Positions 1 through 12,689 of a stretch of DNA of 64,000 bases are shown piece after piece. The stretch's first letter is position 1; the number at the start of each line of letters is the position of its first letter. Below the pieces are notes generated by a model that saw only the letters and a list, made by a program, of their open reading frames with translations, did no database searches and had not been told where the DNA came from. The stretch spans positions 838,501 to 902,500 of the forward strand of contig NC_079368.1 in the NCBI RefSeq assembly GCF_021018895.1, read 5' to 3'. The stretch comes from Seriola aureovittata (taxonomy: Eukaryota > Chordata > Actinopteri > Carangiformes > Carangidae). Made by a program: the position numbers and the translations under genes.

Positions 1-55
1 GACTAAACTATTGTGGATGCAGACGGAAGCTGTGCTCCGTGTGAGACAGAACAGT
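1..55 (+). repeat. fragment of dispersed repeat A
   Basis: The first bases resemble 5804-5860 in the same orientation (shared ACTAAACTATTGTGGAT, then a GCTGTGCTC block). The copy is cut by the window edge. Confidence 0.5.
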
Positions 56-2690
56 AGTTTATCTACGATCCTGGATCACACTGTGATCCGCCAACAAGTT
101 CTCCACAAATCCATAAAACCCATTTTCTGATGTGATGCCCCCTGTCAGCAGGGCAGTGTTGTACAAATGGTTGTTACAGTAAGATCCTTATGAGCTATTT
201 CTAATCTGCCTCCATAACCAAAATGTCAGCCCTCCCTACAGTCTGGCAACAGGTGAGCCACTGGAACAGGGAGAGGAAAAATGATGAGGTTGATCCACCC
301 ACCTGCCTCTTTTTCCCCATCAACAGTCCTCTCTGGTAGAGACAGGCGATCAGTGTGAGAGGCTGCTGCATCTGGATTTCATCTGACAGTGGTGATGATA
401 TTTCCATCTCTGTCTAAAGCATTTGATTCTGATGTACGTTGTTTATTTCCCATTTTTGGAAATCATGAGGAGATAGTCATTGAATTTGACAAAAAGTGTA
501 TTGGATTAGAATCACTTCCTCCACCTTTAAAGCCTCTTGACTTTGATCCGGTTCAGGCCGTCTCCACATGTGTCTCCAGTGAGCACTTGTGATTAGATAT
601 CACTTTCCTGCTCCATGTGCAAATAAACACGTATGTAATGTTGTTTTTAGCCGTCTATGACAGATATGTCTGTTATACATGTGTTTGTGAGAGTGAGCGA
701 GCGGCACACAGAGAGGTTCAGCCAATCGTTGCTCTGCTCACAGCTCTACAATGAAATCAGGGTTTTATCTATTTGAAATAGTAAAATATTTTGGTTCATT
801 ATAAACTGTGTTGGGACTAATGAGACTGTGGCAGAGGATGTCAGCAGAGTCGTTCAATGTGGCCCAGACCACCACTGAATGTGGTCTGAATGATCTGATC
901 TCAAAAAAGCTGAAATACTTTTCTTTCAATTCAGTTTGTGTAAAATGTTAAATGCACAGTCTGTTACTTCTTCCTCTAGTGGTTTCAATCAGAACAATAA
1001 CAAAAGACGGCGTTGGGTGACTTCATGAAAGCGTGGGATCATGGGAGTTGTTGTCTTTACCACTATTACCATAAACTCCTCCTGGTTTAGATTCCTTCAG
1101 TGTGAGTGGTTCAGGAAATCAAACAGACCTGGTGATTCTAACCATTAAAAACACTGAATAAAGTCAGTGTTTGAGTAACACTGTGCTGAGGACAGAGACT
1201 CAGGGAAGCATTGGAGCTGAGATTGATGCTAACCTTTGTTTGGATTCTCTGATAACTTATGAAGCAGACGTTCAGCAGGTTTTACCAGCGGATGAATTAT
1301 CCACAGAGGTTTCCTCTTCTCAGTGAACCAATGACATAAGTCATAAAAACAGATTCAGACAGCCAGGGTTTCATACATCACAAACCTAAGGAACCAATCC
1401 TGTTATCTTGTGGGGACAGGGGGCGGGGCTTAATAAACCTGAAAACTTGTCAGTACAGAGAGAGAGTTAGCATTAGCACACTGTCAGTTACAAGCTAACA
1501 AACAACATAAACAAATAAAAGATGCTAACTATGTTAACTGTTCTGATGCATCTGTTAGTCTCTGATTCTGGTCTCAACAGACTCCTCATCTGAGTCTGGG
1601 TCTGACTTTAGGCTCAAACATGTGGCTGAGTCTCTCCGATGTTTCCTCCTCTAACCATCTTGATACTCTCTCTTTCACCTGTCCACCTGGAGCAAGCAGG
1701 TGGTGGGCGGGGCAAAAGGCCTGATACAGACTTCTCAACTAGGCAGTAAGAGGAGATGAGCTTCAAACCCAGTTTAATGTGTGAAAACATGTTAAACTAA
1801 ATATGAATCAAAGCAGAGGATTTTTATAAAGTTTAAAACATGTCAGGAGGAACCTTAAGAAAGATTGCTCCATTTGTTGTATTGTGATCCATGCACCCAC
1901 ATCTCAATGATCAGGGTGTTATCTTACCCACCCTGCAATGGCTCTGATGGTAAAGGCCCATTCAGTACTCATAAAGTGAGCTTCTATTCTCAATATTATC
2001 TTTACCTGCTGTATTTCAACTTATTCAAAACTGACTAAATTCCACATACATTTGAATAAGATAACATGGAATAGAAAGCTAAACATAACACTATCTATTG
2101 AGATCTCATCATCTAGTCTGAATTCATTGGGTAGAGCAGACTTGAACATCATTTAAAAAGAACTGATGCAAACAAAAGAGGAACTTGTACATTTGAAATT
2201 TCACTCCTATTGTTTAGCAAATGTGACCACAGAGAAGTGGAAAACTTCTAAACCTAGCAATGACTGTGATCATTTTGAGGCAGAACTTGCCTCCCGGACA
2301 CAGTTTAGTGCTTGTTTTGTAATCGATCGTGACAGACGCTGTGAAATGTGAGCAAGAACAACATGCTCTTTGAGATCTTTAACAGCCTGGTATCCAAAGT
2401 TAAAAGCTGCATGTCCAGGGTTAAAAGTTGGCCAAGCTCTCTCCGTCTAAACCCAGCGCTCTGCCAAAAATCTGTTTTGGGTCAGGTCTCCCATCTAGAG
2501 TGTGGGCTGTGTTAGTGCACAGAGTCAAGGTTTTACTCAGTGAATCTGCTAGTCAGGGCCTCGGGCCTTGGTACTCCTGATGGCTGCTGGCTGCTAATAA
2601 CCCCTCCTCGTCCTCCTCGTCCTCCTCCTCTTACTCCTCCTGTTCTTTGTGAGTGCATGGTGAGGATCTGGCAGAGTGAAAGGACCCCAG
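56..2690. other. no gene recognised
   Basis: Short open frames (201-407, 389-592, 2166-2351) show no domain, no convincing splice partners and no coding-like composition. Nothing else is supported here. Confidence 0.6.
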
Positions 2691-2759
2691 TCTTGCAGAC
2701 TTAGCTTCTTTCTCTTAGTGCTCGCCGCAAACCCCTACCCCTACCCCACCACCACCTCC

Positions 2760-2965
2760 CCCCTCTTCCCCCCTCCTCCTCTCTCCCAACATACCTCCCA
2801 TCTCCTCTGTTAAAATAATGCTAATGCAGAGGTCAGCAAACCAGTACACGGTTTTCGGAGGCCAACAGCTCCCGAGGAGGTGCTTTTGATTTTCAAGTCC
2901 ACAGAGCCGCACTTATTCAATATTTACTCTCCAAGACCTCTGCATTAATTTTACACTACACTTCT
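2760..2965. promoter_or_regulatory. candidate conserved non-coding block
   Basis: Unique, non-repetitive sequence of mixed composition between simple-sequence tracts, with short homeodomain-like motifs (TTATTCAATATTTA, GCATTAATTTTA) and no coding frame. Conservation is inferred only from its look and from its place in the gene-poor interval 3' of lhx2. Confidence 0.25.
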
Positions 2966-3174
2966 AAGAGGACCTATCTAAAAAACCCCTGGAAAGGGCC
3001 TTATGCAGCACTCCTGACCCCCCCCCCCCACCAACCTCCCCAAATACACACACACAAACACACATTACAGATTGCCACCACCACTACACAAACACAGACA
3101 CACATAAACCTCCCTGTCTTGTGTGCTCCACTGAAGGCTTCATTCTCTGCTCATCTCTGACTCCTTCCTATCCA

Positions 3175-3330
3175 CCAGTGGGAAGGCCAATCCTTGGCTA
3201 GTTATTGTTGGTGCGCCGCTCTATCATTACCACTAACCTTGACTCCTGGCTGCTTGCTGTAATCACGTGGAGCCACCAGGGAGGGAGTCTGGCCTGGGGT
3301 GAATTATTAATTAGCAAGGCTGGTCCTTCC
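3175..3330. promoter_or_regulatory. candidate conserved non-coding block with TTATTAATTAG site
   Basis: Unique sequence with TTATTAATTAGCAAGG (homeodomain-type core), CACGTG (E-box) and CTAGTTATTG, lacking repeats and coding signal. A regulatory role is inferred. Confidence 0.28.
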
Positions 3331-3649
3331 CCTCAGCACTCCCTGGGAGAGGAGAGGCGGGAGGGGAGGGGTGGGGGGAGGTGTGTGTGTGGGGGTGCAC
3401 ATACCGCCTTGTGTGTGCGCTCCACACAGGCGGTAGGGGTTACCCAGCATGCAGATGCTATTAACACACCTATCAAGGTAAAAGGGATCAGCACTCTGGG
3501 CTACTCGTGGAATTGTTAAGCAACGCGGAATCAATAACCAACAGTGCATCGCTTCCTGCCATGCATGATGTGCCTCCTACTCTCCAGCCCTATGAAAGGC
3601 TGTACAACATGATTGAGGGAGAGGGAGAAAGGAGGGGGGAGACGAGAGG

Positions 3650-3651
<2 letters not shown>

Positions 3652-3730
<79 letters not shown>

Positions 3731-3737
3731 GGGGGGG
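3652..3737 (+). repeat. (GT)n microsatellite with G run
   Basis: About 77 bp of near-perfect GT followed by ten G. It creates long artificial open frames on both strands. Confidence 0.98.
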
Positions 3738-3925
3738 TTCATTAGGATAAACTTCACAGGCTTCCTCACTGGGGACATGCTGGAGGTTGATGAATTCCAG
3801 TTTTCAACTAATGATCAACTTCTATATGAACTGAAAAACAAAGCAAAGCTTCCTAATACTTGTTATCCTTCACTGACCTTTCTACACCTTGCCCCAAGCA
3901 CATGCACACAATGGAGTCAGTGCAT

Positions 3926-3949
3926 TCACACACACACACACACACACAT
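3926..3949 (+). repeat. short (CA)n microsatellite
   Basis: About 12 perfect CA units. Confidence 0.9.
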
Positions 3950-4870
3950 TCATAGGGTATATCATACAGAACTGAAACACCAGTGGCCTTGTGCTGTAAC
4001 AACACACCCACAGACGGAGTATGACAGAGAGCAGTACTACAGACGTATAGTTACCTTACAGTATGTTTTCAAGCGGCTCGGTTCACTTGTTTGGCAGATC
4101 CCCCGGGGTCATCCATTTCCCAGCACCCCTGACTTTCCTCCCCCTAAACAGTGGAGACTACGGGGACTGGGACCACAGCTTTGATCTTCACACAACTCCC
4201 TTAAATCACAGAGAGGAAGCAGGGATTTTCTCCAAAGGGTGTCTCTGTGCTCCTGTTCCCCAGGAGGACTGAACCAAGTCATCTATGAAAGTGAGTGAAT
4301 TGCAGAGCAAAACAGGGCTCCCCAGGGTGCAGAAACAGATACTCTCACCAGTCACTTTGGTGCTTTGCCGAGGAGGAGTGGTAATGAAAAATTTATCAGG
4401 GTGTGATGTACAGTACCTGCAGCTACTCTACCTGATGCACACAGTCACATATAATCAGTGATGTGTGATATTGACAAGTTCCTGTGGAAGCTTCACTGTC
4501 AAATTCATTTCTAAACTTTCATATGTTCGCACATTATTTAAATCATCACTAATGAACTAATGGAGCAGCTGTGAATGAATTCACAGTTGTCGTCTCTGAA
4601 TGTAGAAATAAAATCATCCTGTCCTATCAGTATCTCAAGAGGCAAGTATTTTCAAAGTGTGAAACATCTCCTAAAGATCTTTATCTTCATATCTTAATGA
4701 ATTTTTATTCTTTTTTATTATTATGTTCCAAAGAGTGTCAGTCCTGACACATTCTGATGAGCGTCACCCAACGCTCTTTAGATACAGCAGCTCAGAGTCC
4801 TGTACAGTGTCGTGCAATCCACTGCAACAGCCCTGCAACACACAACCTCACAGTCTTTAATCTGTGTTGA
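3950..4870. other. no gene recognised
   Basis: Mixed sequence with no domain-bearing frame and no recognised repeat family. Confidence 0.55.
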
Positions 4871-5029
4871 TTCAATTACGTGCTAATGTTAAAGCCATAG
4901 TTTATGGTGTTGAATTGGATCGTGCGATACTGTAAGATGTTCATGTGACTCTGTCCTAACGACCTCAAGAAAGCTCCCAGGCTGTAGATGAACCCATTAG
5001 GCATTTTGACAACGGGAAATAATGGGCAC

Positions 5030-5270
5030 ACTAAAGGCTGGACAAGCTGAGGACTGTGGTGAAGAGATGTACAAGGAGTGAGGTGCAGGTCATCCTGGAC
5101 AACAGCAACCACCCCCTCTACAACATCCTGGTTTCAACATCTGTCAAGCTGCAACTACAAATAACAACAAATATCTAAAAGCCGCCCCCCAACCTACACA
5201 CCCACCAGCCTCAAAACACTGGACAATGAGACAATGAATTTAAACCCTGTTTCTATTGTGTTTTTATGAT
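5030..5270 (+). mobile_element. fragment of a non-LTR retrotransposon ORF2 (LINE, L2-like)
   Basis: One plus-strand frame reads LRTVVKRCTRSEVQVI followed by LDNSNHPLYNIL. From memory this is the type of C-terminal sequence found after the reverse transcriptase of fish L2-class LINEs. No reverse transcriptase core remains, so it is a dead fragment. The subfamily is uncertain. Confidence 0.55.
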
Positions 5271-5317
5271 GCTTATCTAGCCTATGTGTGGCTGGACCGC
5301 AGCAGCAATTTCAAATG

Positions 5318-5380
5318 TTGCTGGCTGACTGACTGAATGGCTGACTGACTGACTGATTGACTGACTGACTGACTGATATT
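5318..5380 (+). repeat. imperfect (CTGA)n microsatellite
   Basis: Repeated CTGACTGACTGA with a few substitutions. Confidence 0.9.
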
Positions 5381-5464
5381 TCCACTGCTGGTCAGTGGAG
5401 TGCCAAGCCACAGTCTACAGAGCCGCTGTGGTGCTATGTATGGATGCTGACTGGGGGCTCAGGG

Positions 5465-6150
5465 CTACACCTTTTGTTACAGACAGTCTACTGAGCCACT
5501 CTGGTTTCCTGGTTGTTCGGGAACTGCAGGGAAGAGGAGGAGCACTTCCAACACACTGAGCCTCGTTCCCAATACAGCAAATGAAGTACTTTGATTCCAT
5601 GTATCATTATTACAAAAGGAGGCAGAGGAATAGCTAAAGACAAGATAGAGAGAGCAGGAGAGAGGGAGGGAGAGAGAGAAGTCATCGGTAATGAGGCTTT
5701 ATACTAACGACTATGACCAACTCTACATATCAATCAGAGGGAGTTAGACATAAAGACCTGCCTCTAATAAAAGTCTGTGACGTTCTGGAGTTGAAGTAAA
5801 TAAGGACTAAACTATTGTGGATCCAGTTGGAGGCTGTGCTCTGTGGGAGAGACTGAATAACAAAGATAATGTGTCTCAGGTCCCAGTTGTTCACCATGTG
5901 ACATTTAGACTTAGTGCTTGACCCAGTAGCCCAGGTTTGAGTCCTCTCTCTCCCCAATTTTCCCATCTCTCTAAAAAGAAGATATTGTGTCTCTTCTAAC
6001 TTTCTTTCTTATAATGTTACACTAAATTCAGTTGAAATCACAGCTCAGTCTTTGTCTTTCATTTATGTGTTTGTTGATTTTGTCGGACGACGCCATAGTT
6101 ATAAGATCAGGATTTAACCAGAGGCAGTCGAGATATATACTAGGTTTAAA
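5465..6150 (+). repeat. dispersed repeat A, forward copy
   Basis: About 690 bp matching the reverse complement of 60440-61015 at high identity. Shared blocks include the TTACAGACAGTCTA region, GAACTGCAGGGAAGAGGAGG, the CATAAAGACCTGCCTCTA block and the CAGCTCAGTCTTTGTCTTTC block. No coding capacity is evident. Probably an old transposable element; the class is not recognised. Confidence 0.8.
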
Positions 6151-6159
6151 CCTTTTTTT

Positions 6160-8070
6160 ATTTATTGGAGACAGAGCTCCTTAATGAAGTTTTTATTTTA
6201 ACTCAGACCAAGATCATTCCCAAAACCTAACCCAATGGTTTATGTGCCTAAACCACAGGGCAGAGAAACACAACTGATAGACCGACTTCAACATCTAATG
6301 TTCTACTCCTGCCCTGCGGCTGTTGATGCAGTCATCATGTGGAACCACTGGTCAGACAGTTAAAGTGTGCTCACTGTGTTTGTTTGTTTACTGTCACTCT
6401 GATTGTTGCTTATGTTGGTTGTGTGGCCGTTCCTCCAAGAGTGTTCATTAAACATGTTTTTATTGAACTGTGACTTTAATATCTAATGAATGTAGTGGAC
6501 ACTGGTTGGCGCTATCAATAGGACTACGAGGGCTACGGTAAGGACGCTGAGGTGCTCTGGTTTATGAAGAAGAGCCTCCCATGTCCACTTTGTCACCATC
6601 AAACTATCCTCTGGACAGAAAACAGGGACGAAATGAGGTTCGTCAGTGGAAATTACAGCTAGTTCATGGAACTCATCCTGAATCAACACCCCCACCGCAA
6701 ATAGGATACACACACAATACCCCCCACAGAGTGACACTGAGTCCATGTTGCAACCATGGGGCTCACCTGGGACCTACCACCTCCTTCATAAGCAACATGA
6801 AAAAGGACCGTAAGCATTATCAAGGTGCTAAATGATTGCAATTCACACTATGGACTCATTTCATTCACACAAAAAAAACACTAGTATCACCTCCAACACC
6901 CTCTCCTGCCCTCTCTCACCTAAAGGGGGTCTCAAGAGAAATCATAGACTCCTGCCATAAACCATCCTACATTCCAACCTGAACTGACAACCAATGTTCC
7001 ACATTTTAAAAGTATGTTTAAAATATCATCAAATTAAATGTCTCATCACGATGTAATTCATTTATCATTATTCTGGAAAGATTTTCATGAATTATAGTCC
7101 AACATTAATTTCTCTAGCTCAAAAGGAAGCTGAGATATATTTTATCAGTTCTGAGGTGAATAGTGACAATACTGCCATCTAGGGACCACTCTGGATCCCT
7201 TATCCTCTAGGGAATTAACCGATAAACAATCTAATGCATCACTTGACTATTATTATTTGATGTCATATTCTTAGCCATTTATTTGTGTGATTAAGAATTG
7301 CTATCTTTCTGTTAGTCAGTGTATTCTATGTGTACCATTTACCTATTAAAGTATCATTGTTCCATTTATCCATTCCTAGCAATAGCTATGTAGTTCATGT
7401 AGGCCGTTATTACATATGAATGGGTCATGGTGGGACAACATTTACATGTAAAACCAAATCAAATAAAACAAACTTACTTGCACTTGCTCACGTTTTGTTT
7501 CTTGCCTTAAACTTTCCTTTATTACTTTGGTTCCAGCTTCGCCAGTTTTTCCACGTATTCTTTGACTCCTCGATTCTTCCTCTTAGAGCAAGTCTCTCTC
7601 TCTCATGCACGATTTTAGTCGTTGTTACCGTAACAAGCCAAACTTTTCAAATTGAATCACACACAGGTGTGCATTAAGACAGTTTGCCATTTTTCCTTTT
7701 TGACATACTTAAACTTTGTTTAGAGGATTTTTGAAGGTTTTGTGTGGGTTAATTAAACTCGAAAACTTATTCCACTGTCAACGCCGTCAAAATGCGCAGA
7801 GACATTTGTAAACTGATCTGTTTCGAGTTTTGAGTCCTGTTTCCTGGTGTTTTTTTCTTGGATTTTAAAAGTATCTGTTACTCTATAGTTTACAGTGATT
7901 CATTTAGTTTGGGAAGTGGTAGAAAAAATAAAAGTTCGGGGCAGCTAATTCAAATAAAAATTAGAATTCCCTCCTTGTGGTTGTTTCTTCCACCAACCAG
8001 CCAAGTTACAGGAAATATGGTCACAGTCTCTCCTTCCTGAGATACAACATTTAATAATGGCCAGATGTGT
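6160..8070. other. no gene recognised
   Basis: AT-rich sequence; the short open frames (6483-6746, 6581-6835, 7420-7677) have no recognised domain. Confidence 0.55.
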
Positions 8071-8079
8071 TTTCGCAGA

Positions 8080-8405
8080 ACATAATTATGTCACAGTGAA
8101 GTTGACCTTTGACCTTTTGGATATTCATCACTTCATTTTGTCCTCATAGACATTTGAGTTAAATTGTACCATAATTAGTGAATTCATTTTGTGAGCTATG
8201 ACCAAACTCGTGTTTTGTGTGTATGACATTGCCCTTTGACCACCAAAATCTAATCAGTTCATCCTCGAGTCCTAAATTTGCCACATTTGAAGAATTTCTG
8301 TCAAAGCATTGCTAAGGTATTGTGTCCACGGGAATGAGGCAGACGGACGACCCAAAAACAAAATGGCTGACTGTCACTGATGTGGAAGCATAAAAATGGT
8401 AGAAA
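8080..8405 (-). repeat. teleost dispersed repeat with nuclear-receptor-like half-sites
   Basis: Diverged member of a family I recall as common in fish genomes, with motifs TTGACCTTTGACC, CCACCAAAATCTAATCAG and a terminal GGACGACCCAAAAACAAAAT. Another copy lies inverted near 63600-63960 and a fragment at 29695-29790. Confidence 0.65.
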
Positions 8406-8789
8406 TGAATAAGACTGCATTCATCAGTCTCAAGTTATTACTGATGTAGCTAATTACCTGCCTAGCTTAACCCCACCTATGAAGCCCTGAGATGTGGGTC
8501 TGAAATCAGGGTCATCTGATGATCCAACATATTAAAGCTTCTAAATGTGTCCTAACCGGCTGAAAATGCATAAACAAGGACGATGATTTGGGGTTCAAAA
8601 TGTGCCTCTAACAATATTTTTCCTCTTGTCCAGCAAATCATCACCTGCATGGCCTCATCCCAGGGGTTCCTCCTCTTTATTTGAATCCTCAGACTGGATT
8701 TTGATCCTCTGCTTTTAATGATAAAACCTAAACTACCTTTATGAGGGTCATTCATCACCTTTATAAATGTGCTCTCCTGCAGCAGCTGG

Positions 8790-9130
8790 CTGAGTGTTTC
8801 TGAGAAGAATTATGCCTCAGAAATTAAGAATGTTTGGATGGCTGCGGAGGCAGGTCCATGGGGAGTCGTTTGTGGTCCTACTGTAACTGTGCGCTGCTGC
8901 GGTGGCGCAATAAAACAGGGATTTTAAGGGTTTCAAAGTGGCCTGACTGCGCTCGCTTCTGTCAGCCATAAATTGAGAATAAACATGGCTATATATGGAG
9001 CGACCATAAATGCCTTCATAATTCATACCTTTGGGGAGAGGCTCAGGTAGATTAAGTCGTTTCTGTGACACAATGTTTTTACATGAATAATATATCCACA
9101 ATCCTGCTCCTCTTTCCCCTCCCTCAGCTA
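8790..9130. promoter_or_regulatory. candidate conserved non-coding block
   Basis: Unique, balanced sequence (GCCATAAATTGAG, ATAAACATGGC, GGAGCGACCATAAATG) between repetitive stretches, without a credible coding frame. Proposed as an enhancer-type element; conservation untested. Confidence 0.28.
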
Positions 9131-9379
9131 AAAGCTTGATCTGGACATCTTTGGACAATAAAGGGACACATATTGCTGATGATTAGGCTTGTGGGTATAT
9201 AAAGTGTCTAGGTGTAACAGCCCCTCATATAGCAATTTGTTGTATTAGAGCAGCTCTGTGCATCTCATCATGCGGGGGTAAAATAATTACCTATTGGTTG
9301 CATTTTTTTTTTTTATCAAATATGGTTATCACAATCTCTTCCTCTCCTTTATGTTTGACTTCACTTGTTTATTTCATGT

Positions 9380-9590
9380 CTGCATGTTGAAATAGAATTA
9401 GGCTCTCTGTGATTAATCCTGCAGCTAAAGCCTTTCCTGCTCTGCCTTCCAACATGGTTTTGATCCTCGGTGCGCTCCTCGGGATGGCGGGCGACTGGCA
9501 CATGGCAAAGCCTTAAAATACAACAATACAAACATAAGGCCTGCACAGCTCTGTGGATCTGATGCTCATAAGCCAACAGAAGAGAAAGTC
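9380..9590. promoter_or_regulatory. candidate conserved non-coding block
   Basis: Unique sequence with motifs such as GTGATTAATCCTGCAG and TGGCACATGGCAAAG, located just before a GT/GA microsatellite. No coding frame is convincing. Confidence 0.25.
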
Positions 9591-9686
9591 GTTAAAGACA
9601 TAATACACCTCAGAAAAGAGAATCCAAGAGAGCTGGGTGCCAGATTTCTGATCAAAGCCCCTTTTGAAGTTTGCACAGGAGGTTCA

Positions 9687-9688
<2 letters not shown>

Positions 9689-9777
<89 letters not shown>

Positions 9778-9778
9778 G
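9689..9778 (+). repeat. compound (GT)n(GA)n microsatellite
   Basis: About 52 bp of GT followed directly by about 37 bp of GA. Confidence 0.97.
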
Positions 9779-9939
9779 CAGGGAGTAAGACAGACTGAGA
9801 GAACATGTTTGTGTGTTTTCTCTTGATATCTGCCTGGGTGTCTGTGAATGTAACAAAATGCAGCGAGCAAACATACACAGTTACAGTGAAATACAAAATA
9901 TAACAATAAAAGGCCATAATAACAATTAAGTTTCAATGA

Positions 9940-12300
9940 TTATTACTCAGATATCTATAGAACAGTGCACTTGTATTATGAATTTAACATTATTTTTGTA
10001 TCTTTCCTATTCTTTATGTACTTGAAAGCATCACATCCAAACAGGAATGAAGAGCAGAAGTGTTTCCAGCTTTCTGACAGCATTTCTGTTCATTTTGTTT
10101 GATTCACAGGTGACGAGGTCATAACATTTCATTGTTCATTCTAATAACCCGTTTGTCCTTTATTTACTTCTAATACAGATACTCAGAAGTGAATCAGCTT
10201 TTCACCCCCAGACATTTCAATGTAAGGGCTGTGGTTCAGTTTCTTGTTTTGTTCACTGTTACACAGTCAATTTGTAAACTAATCTTTTTAGCTGTCCAGT
10301 TAGAAATGATTTAATAATTGTCAATTTAACCAATGCTAATAAAAAACTTTCACTGGAATCCTCCCATTCTGGATGTACCTGCCAGATGATGGATTAGAAG
10401 AAGACACCCTGTCTCCTGAAAATAATCTACATATAATTAATCAGGAATAAAAACCAGACGAACTGACCAGATTTCATTTTTGATGAGGAAACATTATTAC
10501 TGTGTGTTCAGACCGCAACGGGCGAGAACGTCAAAGTGAGCGGAAGTCATTAATTTTCTATGTGAGCCCATGTCTCTTGGCGGCGAGCAGCGGGATGCCG
10601 GTTGGCGGCACGTCCTGGGCGTCTGAAGAAGTTGAAGTCCAGGCAACTTCATGGTGATGGGCTATTACACAGTTCAGCGGAAACCAGTCAGTATGTAGAA
10701 GTGCTCCACTCTACAGAACAGTAGATCAGTGGTTCTTAAATGTTTTCACATTAAGGACACAAACTAGACCACAGACTCCCATCTGATCAGATTTTTGTTC
10801 TTAGATTTTTATTACAGAAAGTGTTTGAAACCCATAACCAGAATAGTCATATATTCTGTCATTGCGTGATTGAACACAGGTAAACCACATTAGGGCGGGG
10901 CAGGCAATCACCACACAGAGAAAACAGGACCAAGACAGGAAGTAAAAACATTGAGACACACAAGGAAACCAACTACAAAAATAAAACAGGAAGTGACAAA
11001 AGTCCAAACAAACGAACAAAGAGCGTCTGCCATGGCAAACCATGACAGAAATGATATTATCCCCCAGAACCCCGTGGGGGTCCCCAGGCCCCACTTTGCT
11101 TACAGGGACATAGAAATATTTATAGTAACTACATATATATGTATATAAATATGTGTATATGAAGTATATACACACAGAATATATGTAAACAAACACACAA
11201 GCAAACTGATTTGTATTAGCTAACGTTAGCGCTTGCTCCAGCAGACCTCTGCCATAAGAACATAATTTCTGTTAAAAGTTCATTTAACCCTGACAGGTCC
11301 CATGGAAAAAAAACAGCGTGAGAGAGAGGCAGACTTTCCTGCAGCACTGGAGCTGCAAGTGAAGTTGCGTGAGCCATTGTCCAGGTATGCAGTCCTGTCA
11401 GGTGTCTGAGTGTAAATAAGCTCCCCTTGCTCTCTTCTCGTTTTCTTCAATGTCAAAATGTTACTGTCACTGTTCTAGCCCCATAGCAGTGCAGCAAATC
11501 ATATATTTTGTGACAGTACGCGGGAATTTTATGCTAACAAGCACGATAGCATGTAAGACAGTGTTGCTGACATCTTGATGCAAATCAATGGATAATGTTA
11601 ATATCGCTAATTTAAGAGATTTCATGCAGTTAGCTTAGACTGTCTGTTTGCTTTGCAGCCCTTTAAATAAAGTTTGTAAGATCAAGCATTCTGAACAAAT
11701 TTGCTAGCTGTCTGTTTCATGTACGTCAGAACACCCATGAACTTCATCAGGGTCCTTGGTAGAGCTGCCAGCAGCTCTCATTGGTTAAGGCTGGACAGAG
11801 ATTGTGGTCATGGTCACAGTTGAAGATTAAAACTTGATGTGTTGAGTTTTTCAGTTTTGAACCAAAACCATACTATTTCCCTGAATTGACTAACCTCACT
11901 GTAACATGTAGGTTCCGGGATCTAAATCCCACTGTCTGAATTTTATGCATGTGTCTCAGTCAACACAAGGACATGCTACATTTTTATATTCAAACTAGGA
12001 TAATCAGTCAGACGCCACACAGACAGTTTTCATTTTTGCTTATAAATGTTCCATATTGGATGTTGTGATGATGATGGTGCTGTGTTGATCCATAAGAAGA
12101 TGTATTTGTGGTTTTAACCATCAGGAGAGGGCCAAAACCTGGCTGACTGTTGTGGCCAATCACAGGTAACAGATTTTAGCCCAGCACCTGTACTGGTGAT
12201 GGCCAGTCAGTGCTGAAATGAGCTGAAGAGACGTTCAAATGCAGACTAAAAAGCTCTGGCTGGATTTTATGAGGAGCTGTACATCGGAGCCTTGGGCCTG
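9940..12300. other. no gene recognised; probable old transposon debris
   Basis: AT-rich. The part around 10500-10680 (TGTGTTCAGACCGCAACGGG with GCGGCGAGCAGCGGG) resembles fish DNA transposon ends but is too diverged to class. A 12085-12180 stretch shares GTTGATCCATAAGAAGAT and a nearby TGGCTGACTGTT with 37192-37345, suggesting another dispersed repeat. Confidence 0.45.
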
Positions 12301-12310
12301 GTTCTGGTCA

Positions 12311-12367
12311 TAGAACACTATGGAACACTATGGAACACTATGGAACACTATGGAACACTATGGAACA
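12311..12367 (+). repeat. 10-bp tandem repeat (TGGAACACTA)
   Basis: Five full copies, four of them identical, plus a partial sixth. Confidence 0.97.
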
Positions 12368-12436
12368 GTCTACAGTGCAAGCAACAATAAAATCAGACTT
12401 TCACTGTTAGCTCTTGTTGTCTGAGATTATTCTCTT

Positions 12437-12686
12437 TTAACCTCTTAAGACCCGAACTCTTGCATGGCGTGCATTTTCAATTTCTCTTTGCTATATAGGC
12501 TGATTGGGACGTGAGAAAAATGATGTCCACATATGAGGACATTAGTTTTAAATTTCGATTACTGAGTGGCAGTATAATATCCTCATATGTGTCACCAGGC
12601 CCTTGTTGAGAAAAAGTTAGTATTGTGGTCTAGAGAACCCAAAATGTGAGGTCCACATATGTGGACGCCAGGTCCTAGGAGGTTAA
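12437..12686. mobile_element. TTAA-flanked MITE (piggyBac- or Kolobok-type)
   Basis: A 250-bp unit bounded by TTAA at both ends, with terminal inverted repeats CCTCTTAAGACCCG on the left and CCTCCTAGGACCTGG read from the right. Inside, CCACATATG(A/T)GGAC occurs near each end. It has no coding capacity. TTAA target sites are typical of piggyBac and Kolobok elements; which one is not decided. Confidence 0.7.
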
Positions 12687-12689
12687 ATA

